From: a bacterium
GTDB lineage: Bacteria; Desulfobacterota; Binatia; Binatales; Binataceae
Length of the DNA: 64,000 nucleotides
Direction: 5' to 3'
Assembly: GCA_014896235.1 (NCBI GenBank)
Contig: JADBKU010000021.1
Location: 1 to 64,000 of the forward strand
Shown here: positions 11,105-20,595 of the stretch, in pieces
How the letters are laid out: each line of letters starts with the position of its first letter
Numbering within the stretch: position 1 is the first letter of the stretch
Notes under the pieces: model-generated
Database searches by the model: none
Told to the model about the DNA's origin: nothing
The model's input: the letters and a program-made list of their open reading frames with translations, nothing else
Translations under genes and position numbers: made by a program

Positions 11105-12393
11105 CGGCGGCGCGTTTCGGTCGGACGCAACGGACGGTCGAGATGAATCACCACTTCGCGAACGGCGCGCGCGTCGCTGCGCGCCACGGAAATCGTCAGG
11201 TCGCCCGCCTTGAGTTGTTCGCCGGGCTTGGGAATATGGCCTAAGCGCTCCACCACCAAGCCGCCGATGGTAGCATATTCGGGGGCCTCGGGCAGATTCA
11301 GGCCATAGCGCTCGTTCAGTTCGGCGACGCTCGCCAGCGCGGCGACCGCGAGCGTACGCGGCCCAACGAAACGCGCAACGTCCTCGCCCGTGTCGTGCTC
11401 GTCCTCGATTTCGCCGACAACCTCTTCGAGCAAGTCTTCCATCGTGATGATCCCGGCGGCTCCGCCATATTCATCGACCACGACCGCGAGCGTTTCCCGC
11501 GTGCGCTGCAGCGCCAGCAGAATTTCGTCAAGGGGAGTCGCCTCCGGGAAGTAACTCACCGGGCGCATCACTTCGCCGACCGCGCGATTCAGATCGGGCG
11601 CCTCGAGCAGGTCGAACGCATGCACGACGCCGACGATATTGAAGATGCGTTCATGGAAGACGGGAATTCGCGTGAAGCCCTCGCGCCGCACCAGTTCGAT
11701 CACGCCCGCCAGCGTCGTGGTATCGGGCGCGGCTTCGACTCGCACCAGCGGCACCATCGCTTTGCGCGCCTCGGCGCGGGTGAAACGAAAAATCCGGCTG
11801 ATCATCTGGCGCTCGGCCGGCAGAATCGCGTCGTGATGGGGCGGCGCGAGCGGATGGGCCTCGCCGGGACGGCGGACCAGACGCGCCAGGTCCTCGCGGC
11901 TCAAAAAGACGCTTTCGGCGTCGGGCGAAACGCCGACAATCCGCCGCAGCATCCGGCTGATCGCGGTCTCGACGACCAACAGCGGCGCCAGAATGGCGGC
12001 AAGGAACAGCAACGGGCGCGCCGCGATGCGCGACACTCTGAGCGGCGCGCGCAGCGCCAGCATTTTCGGCGTGGATTCGCCCAGCAGCAGCGTGATCGGC
12101 GCAAGGATGAACGGCGCCAGATAGGCCCAGCGGCCCGAGATTCCATGCAGGTAGCTGGTAAGCGCCGCGGCGGCGATCACGGTCGCCAGGTTGTTGCCGG
12201 TCAGCAGCAGCGCGACGATTCGGTCGCGCCGTTCGAGCATCCGCACGACCGGCCGGGCCGCCTCGACGCCGCGCTCATGGGCCGCGCGGACCTTGATTTC
12301 GTCGGCGGCGACCAGCGCGATTTCGCCGGCGGCGAAAAACGCCTGAAACGCCACGCAGCCGGCGACGATCGCGATCAGGAGCGCGGCGTGCAT
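11101..12393 (-). CDS. CNNM/CorC-type hemolysin-family membrane protein (second of pair)
   Basis: A 430-residue protein with the order DUF21 membrane domain (about 1-150, with [12 protein letters not shown] and [12 protein letters not shown]), two CBS domains (about 195-320; [19 protein letters not shown] and [26 protein letters not shown]) and a C-terminal CorC_HlyC domain (about 340-425; [36 protein letters not shown]). Family members are linked to magnesium or cobalt transport or resistance. The start ATG at 12393 lies 19 bases inside the end of the preceding paralogue; a longer open frame beyond it is a shadow. Its stop overlaps the larB start. Confidence 0.92.
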   Translation of the reverse strand: MHAALLIAIVAGCVAFQAFFAAGEIALVAADEIKVRAAHERGVEAARPVVRMLERRDRIVALLLTGNNLATVIAAAALTSYLHGISGRWAYLAPFILAPITLLLGESTPKMLALRAPLRVSRIAARPLLFLAAILAPLLVVETAISRMLRRIVGVSPDAESVFLSREDLARLVRRPGEAHPLAPPHHDAILPAERQMISRIFRFTRAEARKAMVPLVRVEAAPDTTTLAGVIELVRREGFTRIPVFHERIFNIVGVVHAFDLLEAPDLNRAVGEVMRPVSYFPEATPLDEILLALQRTRETLAVVVDEYGGAAGIITMEDLLEEVVGEIEDEHDTGEDVARFVGPRTLAVAALASVAELNERYGLNLPEAPEYATIGGLVVERLGHIPKPGEQLKAGDLTISVARSDARAVREVVIHLDRPLRPTETRRR

Positions 12394-13607
12394 CGTTTGA
12401 GCCTCACCGTCTCCACGGTCGCGCCGCGCACCCGTTCGACCGTCGCTTCGAAGTCGCCAAGGCGCAAGCTCTCGCCGCGGCGCGGCACGCGCCCCAACCG
12501 GCGCAGCACCAGCGCGCCGAGCGTGCGCGGCCCGTTCACGCCGATCGAACCGTGAGCGCCAAGCGCCTCGCGCAGACGCTCGAACTCGATTCCGCCGGAC
12601 GCAAGCCATTCGGAATCGCCGACGGCCGTCAACTCCGGCCCTTCGTAGTCGAACTCGTCGCGAATTTCGCCGAAGAGCTCCTCGAGCAAATCTTCGAGCG
12701 TGATCAATCCAAGCACCCTGCCGTACTCGTTGACCACGATCGCGAGCTGAAAGCGGCCGCGCCGCATCTCGTCGAAAAGCTCGCCCAACGGTTTTCCGGG
12801 CGGCACGAACACCGCCGGTCGCAGCAGCCGTTCGAGCCGCGGTTCGGCGGAATCGAGGCGGCGCGTCACGAGGTCCTTGACGTGCAGGATGCCGGCGATG
12901 TCGTCGGGCGAGGCGCGATAAATCGGAATGCGCGAAAAGTGGCCGGCGACGACCTCGGCATGCAGACGATCGGCGGGAATGTCGATCGGCAGTGAAAACA
13001 TCTTCTCGCGCGGCGTCATCACTTCGCTCACGCGGCGATTTCCAAAATCGAACACGCGATGGATCAGCTCGCGCTCCTGCGGCTCGACTTCGCCCTGATC
13101 TTCGCCGACGCGCAGCAACGCCTTGAATTCCGCTTCGGAAACCGGTTCGAGACGCGGCGGTTCGACGGCGGGCGCGAGCCATCGCGTCGCCGGATGGGCG
13201 AACGAAGCGAGCGCCGCCAACGGCCGTGCGGTGACCGACGCCACCAGCGCGGGAAACCCAAGCGCGAAAGTCTTGGGCGTGATATCGCAAAAGATCAGCA
13301 CAATCACGAGCATCGCCGGCGCCGCGATCCATGCGCCGACCGAACCGAGCCACATCAGCATAAACGTCGTCGCCAGACATTCGGCAAAGACATTCGACGC
13401 TTCATTCAGGCCGATGATCAGCATCAGCGACTCGAGCGGACGCTCCAGCAGCCGCGCGATCGCGTCGCGTACGGCGGCGTCGAGCCGTTCACGCGTATGC
13501 TCCATCCGCACCAGCGCAAACAATGCGGTTTCCGACGCCGCCAGCATCGCGCTTGCCGCGATCAGCAGCACGACCGCGATCGGCAGCGCAATCATCACCG
13601 GATTCAC
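12375..13607 (-). CDS. CNNM/CorC-type hemolysin-family membrane protein (first of pair)
   Basis: A roughly 410-residue paralogue of the next gene with the same DUF21 - CBS pair - CorC_HlyC layout. Signatures: MLAASETALFALVRMEHTR, the IIGLNEASNVFAE helix, DITPKTFALGFP, VMTPREKMFSLP, IPIYRASPDDIAGILHVKDL, VVNEYGRVLGLITLEDLLEE and LGALVLRRLGRVPRRGESL. The start is taken as the GTG at 13607 because it overlaps the thiL stop (GTGA); an ATG 24 bases upstream lies within thiL. Tandem CNNM paralogues are common and may form a heteromer. Loss of the front of thiL (see there) may have changed the promoter this operon uses. Confidence 0.9.
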   Translation of the reverse strand: MNPVMIALPIAVVLLIAASAMLAASETALFALVRMEHTRERLDAAVRDAIARLLERPLESLMLIIGLNEASNVFAECLATTFMLMWLGSVGAWIAAPAMLVIVLIFCDITPKTFALGFPALVASVTARPLAALASFAHPATRWLAPAVEPPRLEPVSEAEFKALLRVGEDQGEVEPQERELIHRVFDFGNRRVSEVMTPREKMFSLPIDIPADRLHAEVVAGHFSRIPIYRASPDDIAGILHVKDLVTRRLDSAEPRLERLLRPAVFVPPGKPLGELFDEMRRGRFQLAIVVNEYGRVLGLITLEDLLEELFGEIRDEFDYEGPELTAVGDSEWLASGGIEFERLREALGAHGSIGVNGPRTLGALVLRRLGRVPRRGESLRLGDFEATVERVRGATVETVRLKRCTPRS

Positions 13608-13915
13608 GGCCGCTCCTTGAGCTGGTCCCATCCAGCGATCGCCGGAGCGCCGTCGCCGCGCAGCCGCGCGCCCCGGCCGCGCACGATCCGGCCGATCCTG
13701 CTCACCGGCACGCCGAGTCGCTGGGTCAGGTCAGCTTCGGATCTTTCCTTGCGGAGCGCGAAGAGCAGCTCGTAGTCTTCGCCGCCGCCAAGCGCGAGCT
13801 TGAGGTCGCCGCCCGCGACCGTGCGATAGGCCGGCGACAGCGGAATCGACCTGGCGTCGATTTCGGCGCCGACGCCGCTTCGTTCGAGCAGATGGCCAAG
13901 GTCCTGCCGTTCGCG
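13604..13915 (-). pseudogene. thiL: thiL remnant: C-terminal third of thiamine-monophosphate kinase
   Basis: About 100 codons match the end of ThiL, which phosphorylates thiamine phosphate to thiamine diphosphate: QDLGHLLERSGVGAEIDARS, IPLSPAY, LALGGGEDYELLFAL (the conserved GGEDYELLF), GVPVSRIGRIV and the terminal WDQL. The N-terminal two thirds, with the ATP and Mg-binding part (normal length about 320), is missing. The frame runs on upstream to 14140 but reads non-ThiL sequence derived from a subtilase relic. The break lies near 13905-13960. The intact stop still overlaps the downstream CNNM gene, showing thiL once headed this operon. Confidence 0.85.
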
Positions 13916-13984
13916 GGAGAAACCCGTACGTGTCGGTGCTAATCCGTCGTGCCCAGGTGCGATCGATGATTGCCGACGCAGTGC

Positions 13985-14165
13985 GCTCGATGCATTTGAT
14001 CGGAGCCGAAGTTGCTGAACGACGCGCGGCGGCCGCGTCAGTCGGTCGCGCCGACCGCGATCACGCCACGGCCGCGGGCTGGTGCTGGATCGACTGGCGT
14101 CGTTGCCGGCTGCGACGACGGTCACGCCCTTCGCCGTCACGTCGTCGATCGCCTGCTGGAACGTC
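13985..14165 (-). pseudogene. Subtilase (S8 peptidase) relic, frameshifted and with a stop
   Basis: Two frames read subtilisin-family sequence. The first has TFQQAIDDVTAKGVTVVAA then GND, the region around the oxyanion-hole Asn. After a frame change near 14070-14090 the next reads GVIAVGATD, an in-frame TGA at 14038-14040, then RGRRASFSNFGSD. These are the consecutive conserved blocks before the catalytic Ser motif, which is absent, as are the catalytic Asp and His blocks. So this is an internal scrap of a secreted protease, degraded by at least one frameshift and one stop. It sits between the thiL remnant and an orphan fragment gene. Confidence 0.75.
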
Positions 14166-14215
14166 GTCCGCGGCGAGAGCGCCGCAGCCTTGGTGGATAA
14201 CCGTTGGTGATGGCG

Positions 14216-14689
14216 TCAGTTGTTCTGCTGGAAGCCTTTGACCTGCACCACTGTCAGGCTGCCCGGTCCCACGCACGCCATCGTGTTGTTCGACGACGAC
14301 GGCGGATTCACCAACTGCGCATAGACGTTGACCGTATGGTTGCCCTGCGTCAGGTTCGGCGCGATGAAATTGAAGCTATGCGCCGCAAGGCTGCTCAGCG
14401 TCAGCTCGATGCTGCATCCCGTCGTGTCAGCGCATGCGAGATTCGTAGCGCTCAACTGCTGAAAGCGCTGGTCATACATCACGCCGCTGATTCCGCCCGG
14501 AAAATCGGTCGTATCGGTTGACGAGACTTCAGGATCGACCGGATTCCCGTCCACCGTTACCTGCACCAGCAAACCCGTTTCGGCGGAGTCGCTTCCGGTC
14601 AGGATTCCGCTCGTGCTGCTGATTTTCGTGTCGGTACGGAGGCCGGTATCAAGCGAAGCGTAATCATCGTTGAGAAAAGCGAAAATCAA
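14216..14689 (-). CDS. Orphan secreted-type protein fragment, function unknown
   Basis: An open frame of 157 codons from the first Met; it continues upstream, in the same frame, to the TAG that ends the IS3 relic. The composition differs from the neighbours: rich in Thr, Ser, Asn, Gly and Val, with beta-rich stretches such as GLLVQVTVDGNPVDPEV, IELTLSSLAAHSFNFIAPNL and GNHTVNVYAQLV. Two cysteines in LACADTTGCSIEL could form a disulfide. That suggests an extracytoplasmic beta-sandwich domain. No signal peptide is present, so the 5' part was probably lost when the IS3-like element or a deletion joined it. I do not recognise the family. It may be non-functional. Confidence 0.5.
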   Translation of the reverse strand: MIFAFLNDDYASLDTGLRTDTKISSTSGILTGSDSAETGLLVQVTVDGNPVDPEVSSTDTTDFPGGISGVMYDQRFQQLSATNLACADTTGCSIELTLSSLAAHSFNFIAPNLTQGNHTVNVYAQLVNPPSSSNNTMACVGPGSLTVVQVKGFQQNN

Positions 14690-14719
14690 GAGATGCGAAA
14701 GGTCGGCGACAGCGCGAAA

Positions 14720-14957
14720 CTACCTCAAGCCGTCGCTGCGCAGCCCTTCATCCAGCTCGGCTTGCCTGACCCATTTTCGGATCGAGTTGGCTGACGGCTC
14801 GAACTCGTGCGCCAATTCGTTGATGCGGCGGCCGGCGTGCGCCAGTTCGACGATTCGCCGCCGCTACGCAGCCGGATACAGTGGATAGGTTCCTGGCATC
14901 GGGGGTCCTCCTTCTTCGTTTCTCCCCAACACCGTCTACCAAACCGGGTCAAGTTCA
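14720..14957 (-). mobile_element. IS3-family insertion sequence relic (left end and broken orfA)
   Basis: On the minus strand a TG-starting terminus (TGAACTTGACCCGGTTTGGT, beginning at 14957) is followed by GGAGGA, an ATG at 14899 and an IS3-type orfA. The frame reads MPGTYPLYPAA, a TAG, then RRRIVELAHAGRRINELAHE, FEPSANSIRKWVRQAELDEG and LRSDGLR before a second TAG at 14720-14722. The helix-turn-helix RIVEL...SIRKWVRQAELD is typical of IS3-group OrfA. The rest of orfA, all of orfB and the right end are missing, and the early stop kills it. It marks the border between intact genes and the scrambled stretch ending in truncated thiL. Confidence 0.75.
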
Positions 14958-14980
14958 ACCTCGGCCACTTCACCAAAGGG

Positions 14981-17107
14981 TCACTTCGTGGTCGCGCCGG
15001 TGGATTCGGCGACCAACTCCGACAGGTCGCGTACCTTCATTTTATCTTCGAGCGATCGCGATTTGACCGCGTCCTCCATCATCGTCATGCAGAACGGGCA
15101 TCCGACGGCCATCGTCTCAGGATCGGCCTCGGAGATTTGGTCGAAGCGTTTCTGATTGATGCGCGTGCCTTCCCTCTCTTCTTTCCACATGCATCCGCCG
15201 CCCGCGCCGCAACAGAAGGTGCGATTCTTTGAGAGGTCGATATCTTTGACTTTCGCGCCCGGAATCGCCTTGAGCGCTGAACGCGCGCCGTCCCATTTGC
15301 GATTGTGGCGGGCCATGTAGCATGGATCGTGATAGGTCATCCGCTGGTCGATCGGCTTGTTCGGCCGGAGCCTTCCGGCGCGGATCAATTCATCGATAAA
15401 CTCGGCCTCGTGCGTCACCTCGACGTTTTCGAGGCCGAAATCCGGGTACTCGTTTTTCAGATTGTGAAAGCAATGCGGGCATTGCGTGACGATGCGCTTG
15501 GGCTTGTATTTGTTGATCGTTTCGACGTTCTGTCCCGCGATCGTGGCGTAGAGGTATTCGTTGCCGAGCCGCCGCGCCGGATCCCCCGTGCACATCTCTT
15601 CGACGCCGAGGATGCCGAACTTGACTCCTGCCTGCTTCATCAGGCTCGCGAATGAACGGCTGACGCGCTGATTGCGCTCGTCATACGATCCGGCGCATCC
15701 GACCCAATACATCACGTCCAGGTCTTCGGGATTTTCGACCTCGGCCATCTGCGGTATTTCCAGGCCTTCCGCCCAGTCCGCTCGTTTTTCCTGCGCGAGC
15801 CCCCAAGGATTGCCCTGATTTTCGATTCCTTTGAAGGCGTTGGTCGCCTGCTGCGGAAATTTCGATTCCATCAGGGTGAGATAGCGCCGCATATCGACGA
15901 TGCGCTGGATATGTTCGATGCCGACCGGGCATCCCTCTTCGCACCATCCGCAGGTCGTGCATCCCCATACCGCGGCTTCGGTCGCGACCTCGGTGATCAT
16001 GTCCGGCCCTTGGTAGGCGGGCGCGGTGGACTCCGCGGAAGCGTCGCTGGCCGTGGCGCTCGCGGCCTTGGCGGCAAGGAGGGTCGGGGCTTTGTCGAGC
16101 AGATGCTCGCGTTGGGAGATTACGAGAAATTTTGGATTAAGCGTCTTGCCGGTGTTGACCGTCGGACAGTTGATCGTGCATCGCCCGCACTCGAGGCACG
16201 AAGCCATATCCAGCAGTTGCTTCCACGAATATTCTTCGACCTGCGCCACGCCAAAGGTCTCCGCATTCTCGAAGTCTTTGATCGGCGCGAGCCGTCCGCG
16301 CGGCTTGAGATTGCGGAAGTAAAGATTGATCGGCGCGAACAGAAAATGACGCAGCTTGGTGAAGGGCAGGCAGAACAACAGGCCGTATACGAGTAAGACA
16401 TGAAACAGCCAGAGATAGCGATGGAACGTCACGCCGGCGCCGAGCGCCCCTTCGATCCATCCGATGTTCCGGCCGATATAGGCCCATTCGACGAACTTGG
16501 GCGGATCGGCGTTGATGCGCGCGCCTTCGAGCATCAGGCCGGTAATCGGCACGAGCGCGAGCAGCGTTAGCGGCAGCCAATAGCCGACGCGATTTTCCCA
16601 ATTGTCGCGCAGCTTTTCCGCCGCTGGTTGATTCAGAAGTGTGGGCTTGCGCAGTCCGCGCCGCGCTCCAGCCGCGATTACGCCGAGGACCAGCAGCAGG
16701 AAGCAGGTGTCCATCACGGCTTTGAAAACGTGATAAAAATCGCCGTAGAAGAAATAAAGGTGGATGCCGAAAAACGCGAGAAACCAGCGGATATCGTCGT
16801 TGACGAACACGATGCTGGTGCCGATAAACAGCCCGACGAACGCGACCAGAAAGATGTAATGCATCCAGCCCCACGTTTCGCGGCCAACAAAGCCTTGGCC
16901 CACGCCATCGCGAAACGCCATGAACAGCCGGCGGCCCGGTTGGTCGAAACGATTGTCAGCCGTGGACGCGCCCAGCCGGATCATCCTGTACCAACGCATC
17001 CCGACCCAGATAAAAGCCGCGGTCAGCGGCAGCAGCATCCCGTACAAAAACACAACGAAGATGGTCGGGACGTTCCAGAGGATTTCGCGGGTGACTTCCT
17101 GGTTCAT
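14981..17107 (-). CDS. Membrane FeS oxidoreductase, ETF:(mena)quinone oxidoreductase type
   Basis: A 708-residue membrane protein combining a NarI-like cytochrome b domain (five or six helices, about residues 10-250) with a cytoplasmic heterodisulfide-reductase-like part. It has two 4Fe-4S motifs, C304-x2-C-x2-C-x3-C314 (CLECGRCTINC) and C383-C393 (CTTCGWCEEGC), and two CCG domains (C471, C506, C543, C546; C596, C632, C633, C670, C673). Proteins of this build take electrons from EtfAB and reduce the quinone pool in beta-oxidising anaerobes and related bacteria. etfA/etfB lie 3.5-5 kb away on the same strand, which supports that role. It is divergent from an RND transporter gene. Confidence 0.88.
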   Translation of the reverse strand: MNQEVTREILWNVPTIFVVFLYGMLLPLTAAFIWVGMRWYRMIRLGASTADNRFDQPGRRLFMAFRDGVGQGFVGRETWGWMHYIFLVAFVGLFIGTSIVFVNDDIRWFLAFFGIHLYFFYGDFYHVFKAVMDTCFLLLVLGVIAAGARRGLRKPTLLNQPAAEKLRDNWENRVGYWLPLTLLALVPITGLMLEGARINADPPKFVEWAYIGRNIGWIEGALGAGVTFHRYLWLFHVLLVYGLLFCLPFTKLRHFLFAPINLYFRNLKPRGRLAPIKDFENAETFGVAQVEEYSWKQLLDMASCLECGRCTINCPTVNTGKTLNPKFLVISQREHLLDKAPTLLAAKAASATASDASAESTAPAYQGPDMITEVATEAAVWGCTTCGWCEEGCPVGIEHIQRIVDMRRYLTLMESKFPQQATNAFKGIENQGNPWGLAQEKRADWAEGLEIPQMAEVENPEDLDVMYWVGCAGSYDERNQRVSRSFASLMKQAGVKFGILGVEEMCTGDPARRLGNEYLYATIAGQNVETINKYKPKRIVTQCPHCFHNLKNEYPDFGLENVEVTHEAEFIDELIRAGRLRPNKPIDQRMTYHDPCYMARHNRKWDGARSALKAIPGAKVKDIDLSKNRTFCCGAGGGCMWKEEREGTRINQKRFDQISEADPETMAVGCPFCMTMMEDAVKSRSLEDKMKVRDLSELVAESTGATTK

Positions 17108-17327
17108 TCGATGCTCCGGTCCGGACGCCGCCTCCGGCGGGACCGGGACTCGCGGCGGCCAGCATTCTCTTGATGCGTTTTAGAGAGGCGCGGCGGCAAA
17201 TTCAATCAGGCGGAGTCCCGCGGCGGCGGGTTGGATTAGCGCACGGCCTGATCCAGTGGCTGGCGGGCTAATCGCAAAGGCGCGGCGGCAGTGAATTTTT
17301 CTTATCCGCGTTTAATCAAATTTAGCG

Positions 17328-17333
17328 TATACT
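17328..17333 (+). promoter_or_regulatory. Putative -10 box of the RND transporter gene
   Basis: TATACT lies 44 bases before the ATG at 17377, in an AT-rich patch within otherwise GC-rich DNA. No good -35 hexamer sits at 16-18 bases; the nearest TT-rich candidates (17295-17307) are spaced too far or are weak. The 269-base space also has to serve the divergent FeS oxidoreductase gene. Confidence 0.35.
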
Positions 17334-17376
17334 CCCGACGGCCATACGGCCAAAAACGCGACTTGGGGATGTCTTG

Positions 17377-19809
17377 ATGAACGGGGAACGGGGCGCTGCT
17401 TCGCACGGATTTGGGGAATTTGTGCTCGCCAGGCGCAAGCCGCTGGCGGCGATTCTGCTGGCGATCACGCTCGTGATGCTCTACGGCGCGACCAGGGTGC
17501 CGATCGCGACGCGATTTGAGGATTTTTTTCCCTCCAATAATCCGAACGTAATCCTCTATCGGCAATACCGCCGTCATTACGGCGGCGCGCAGACGCTGGT
17601 GCTGATGCTGCGCGTCAAAAACGGCGATATCTTCAATTACAAGACGCTGCAAACCATACAAGACGTAACCCGGGCGGTCGATCGGCTTCCCGGCGTCGAT
17701 CACAACGAGGTTTTTTCGCTCGCCTCGTATCGGCTGCTTTATGCGAAGGCTCTGCCGGGCGCGCTCGTTTCATCGCCCTTCATGTACCCGAATATCCCGC
17801 GCAACGATCAGGAGCTGGCCGAGTTGCGCAACGCCGTCCGAACCCATCGCAAGGAAATCTCGAATTTCGTCACCGCCGACGACAAGGGCGCGATGATCGT
17901 CGCCGCTTTCAATGAAAGCGGGATGGACTACAAGGCGCTGTTCGACGGCGTGCAGGCGCTGATCAAAAAATACAGCGACGCCAACACCCGCTTTTACGCC
18001 AGCGGCGCCGTGATGTTCGCGGCGTGGGGCTATCATTATCTGCCCCGGCTTGCGCTGATCTTCCTCGCTTCGGTCGCGATCATGTTGCTGGTCACCTTTC
18101 TCAGCCTTGGGCGGCGCACCGGATGGTGGGCGCCGGCGGTTACCGGCGTCTGCTCCGCGATCTGGGGGCTTGGGTTCGTCGGCCTGATGCGCTTCAACTT
18201 CGACCCCGTGATGCTGGTGATTCCGCTGATCCTGACCGCGCGCGATCTCGGCCACGGCATCCAGTGGCACGGCCGCTATTACGACGTGCTCGACCATACC
18301 GGCGATCACCGGCAGGCTTGCGCGCGCACCGCCGACCTCATGATTGGCCCCGGCCTGCTCGCGGTGCTGGCGAATATCGCCGGAATCGTTTTTCTCTTCG
18401 TTGGCCATATACCCGTGCTAAGCCAGATCGGATTTGGCGGTGCGGTATGGCTCGGCGCGAGCGTCGCGATGGTCTTTGTTTTCCAACCGATCCTGATGAG
18501 TTGGCTGGAGCGCCCGCGGCTGCGCGAGCACAGTTGGCTCGTCAAAACCAGCCACCCCGACCGGCCCTCGGCTTACCATTCGATGGTCGATTGGCTGACG
18601 CGCTTTCCCGTCACGCCCGGCGTGTTGCGCGGCGGACTGATCGCGGCCGGAGTCGCGTTCATGATTTTCGCGCTCGCCTCCATTCGCAGGACGCCGCTCG
18701 GTTATCAGGTTGCGGGTACGCCGATCTATCGGCCGGACGCCAAGGTTAATCGCGACACCGCCGCGATCAGCCGCTTCCTGCCGACCAATTTCGCGTGGGT
18801 CGTTATCGAAACGCCGAATTATCCGAGCCCGGTCTCGACCGTTTCGGTGCCGACGCTCCGGCTCGCCGATGACATGTCAACTTATCTGCTCGAACGCGGC
18901 GACGCGCTCGCCGTCCTCGGCTTCGCGGAAATCGCGACCAAGCCGATGAATCAGTTGCTGCACAACGGCTCGCCGAAATACATGGCGATGCCTGACAGCG
19001 ACCTTTTGAGCGCGGAATTGTGGGGATTTTTCTTCAGCGGGACCGCGCCCGACGAAGTTTACAACTTCTTCGCCAACTCTCCGAACATGACCAACACCCG
19101 CATCCAGGTCATCCTGCCCGACCATAAATATTCCACGCTGATCCGGCTCAAGCGCGACCTCGACCGGTTCGTCGCCGAGCGTTTGGACAAAGATCCCAAG
19201 CTGGCCAAGGTCAGGGTGCGTTATCTGGGCGGCGAAGGCGGCCTCTATCTCGCCAGCGACGAGGCCGCCCCGGCATTGAATCGCGCCAATCTGATTCTCG
19301 TGTTGGGCGCGATCCTGATCGTATGCGCGATCTATTTCCGCTCGGCGACGGCCGGAATCCTGTTCACGATCGCGGCCGTGATGGCGAATTTCGGCGCCTT
19401 CCTGTTCATGATCAACCAGGATATCGGGCTTACGATCGACACGATTCCCGTGATTTCGCTGGGTCTCGGCCTGGGAATCAATTTCGCGATCTACGCCGTG
19501 GCGCGCATCCGCGACGAAGTGATCGGCGGCGCCGCGCTCGACGATGCGATTACTACCAGCCTGCATACGACAGGCGCCTGGGTGGTCGCGACGTTTTTCG
19601 CCATCGTCGGGGGAATCGCGCCATGGGCCTTTTCGCCGCTGCTGTTCCATAACGAGATGAGCGTGATGTTGATTCTGTTGATGGCGGCGAACCTGCTGGT
19701 GGGGCTGATTATCCTGCCCTCATATATCGCATGGCGCCGGCCGCGCTTCCTGACGCGCTACGAATCCGCGCCGGAGGCGGACGCGGTTCGTGGCGCCGCG
19801 CAGAGCTAA
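17377..19809 (+). CDS. RND/MMPL-family membrane transporter
   Basis: An 810-residue RND-superfamily protein. The architecture is helix 1 (LAAILLAITLVMLYGATRV), a large extracytoplasmic loop, five helices with LVIPLILTARDLGHGIQWHG containing the conserved acidic/His region of TM4, then the same plan repeated in the second half (helix near residue 425, loop, helices from NLILVLGAILIVCAIY to LLVGLIILPSYIA). Such proteins export lipids, hopanoids, sterol-like molecules or siderophores; the substrate cannot be told. The ATG at 17377 has GGGGA 7 bases upstream; a TTG one codon earlier is less likely. No MFP or outer-membrane partner is adjacent, which fits the lipid-exporting type. Confidence 0.88.
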   Translation: MNGERGAASHGFGEFVLARRKPLAAILLAITLVMLYGATRVPIATRFEDFFPSNNPNVILYRQYRRHYGGAQTLVLMLRVKNGDIFNYKTLQTIQDVTRAVDRLPGVDHNEVFSLASYRLLYAKALPGALVSSPFMYPNIPRNDQELAELRNAVRTHRKEISNFVTADDKGAMIVAAFNESGMDYKALFDGVQALIKKYSDANTRFYASGAVMFAAWGYHYLPRLALIFLASVAIMLLVTFLSLGRRTGWWAPAVTGVCSAIWGLGFVGLMRFNFDPVMLVIPLILTARDLGHGIQWHGRYYDVLDHTGDHRQACARTADLMIGPGLLAVLANIAGIVFLFVGHIPVLSQIGFGGAVWLGASVAMVFVFQPILMSWLERPRLREHSWLVKTSHPDRPSAYHSMVDWLTRFPVTPGVLRGGLIAAGVAFMIFALASIRRTPLGYQVAGTPIYRPDAKVNRDTAAISRFLPTNFAWVVIETPNYPSPVSTVSVPTLRLADDMSTYLLERGDALAVLGFAEIATKPMNQLLHNGSPKYMAMPDSDLLSAELWGFFFSGTAPDEVYNFFANSPNMTNTRIQVILPDHKYSTLIRLKRDLDRFVAERLDKDPKLAKVRVRYLGGEGGLYLASDEAAPALNRANLILVLGAILIVCAIYFRSATAGILFTIAAVMANFGAFLFMINQDIGLTIDTIPVISLGLGLGINFAIYAVARIRDEVIGGAALDDAITTSLHTTGAWVVATFFAIVGGIAPWAFSPLLFHNEMSVMLILLMAANLLVGLIILPSYIAWRRPRFLTRYESAPEADAVRGAAQS

Positions 19810-19949
19810 AATTAACCGGAGGGCAATAAAAATTTTCCCGATGCTGTCGATTCGGCGCGCCGCCGTTCGACTATATGACGGATTAACGCCGCCTGGCGCG
19901 GCGTGATCCGGTTCGATCGGTCCGCAAATTCGCAGCATGGAGAAATACG

Positions 19950-20561
19950 ATGAAGCTCTACAACCATCCGATAGCGCCAAATCCACGGCGGGTGCGTATC
20001 TTCGCCGCGGAAAAAAGCATCCCATTGCAACTCGAAGATGTTGATTTGCTGGCCGGGCAGACCCGCTCGCCGGAATTCCTGAAAAAGAATTCTTCCGGCG
20101 CGGTGCCGGTGCTCGAACTCGACGACGGCACGCATCTATCCGAGTCGGTCGCGATTTGCCGCTATCTCGAAGCGCTCCATCCCGAACCCAATCTGTTCGG
20201 ACGCGACCCGCGCGAGCAGGCCGAAGTCGAACGATGGAACCGGCGTATGGAGCTTGAGCTGTTCGGAACTATCGCGCGGACGCTGCAAAACACCGCGCCG
20301 ATTTTCAAGGGGATTTTCCCGCAGTTTCCGGATTACGGCGAGGCGCAACGCAAGCTTGCTACGGATCGGCTGGAGCGGATGGATCGCGAACTCGAAGGGC
20401 GCGAATTCGTCGCCGGCGAGCGCTTTTCGATCGCCGATATCACCGCGCTGGTCGCGATCGATATCGGCGGCGCGCTCGGCAATATCACGGTCGATCCGAA
20501 GCTCGGCAATCTGACCCGATGGCGAGAGGCGGTTTCAAACCGCCCCAGCGCGAAGGCGTGA
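19950..20561 (+). CDS. Glutathione S-transferase family protein
   Basis: A 203-residue GST. The thioredoxin-like N-domain (1-80) has YNHPIAPNPRRVRIFAAEK, the cis-proline motif GAVPVLEL and the G-site DDGTHLSESVAICRYLE. The helical C-domain contains the capping-box region RFSIADITALVAID (ITALV instead of the usual ITA), ending with the tryptophan-containing LTRWREAVSNRPS. It would conjugate or isomerise with glutathione in the cytoplasm; the substrate is unknown. The start has GGAGA 9 bases before the ATG. It lies between the RND exporter and etfA, but transcribed toward the latter. Confidence 0.9.
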   Translation: MKLYNHPIAPNPRRVRIFAAEKSIPLQLEDVDLLAGQTRSPEFLKKNSSGAVPVLELDDGTHLSESVAICRYLEALHPEPNLFGRDPREQAEVERWNRRMELELFGTIARTLQNTAPIFKGIFPQFPDYGEAQRKLATDRLERMDRELEGREFVAGERFSIADITALVAIDIGGALGNITVDPKLGNLTRWREAVSNRPSAKA

Positions 20562-20595
20562 TCGAACGCGGCGGAGGCGCGATCGTCAGGCCGGG

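Noticed and set aside
11101-13380. A 759-codon minus-strand frame spanning two CNNM genes
   Set aside because: Only the last 430 codons (from 12393) have family similarity; the rest is a shadow of the upstream paralogue in another frame.
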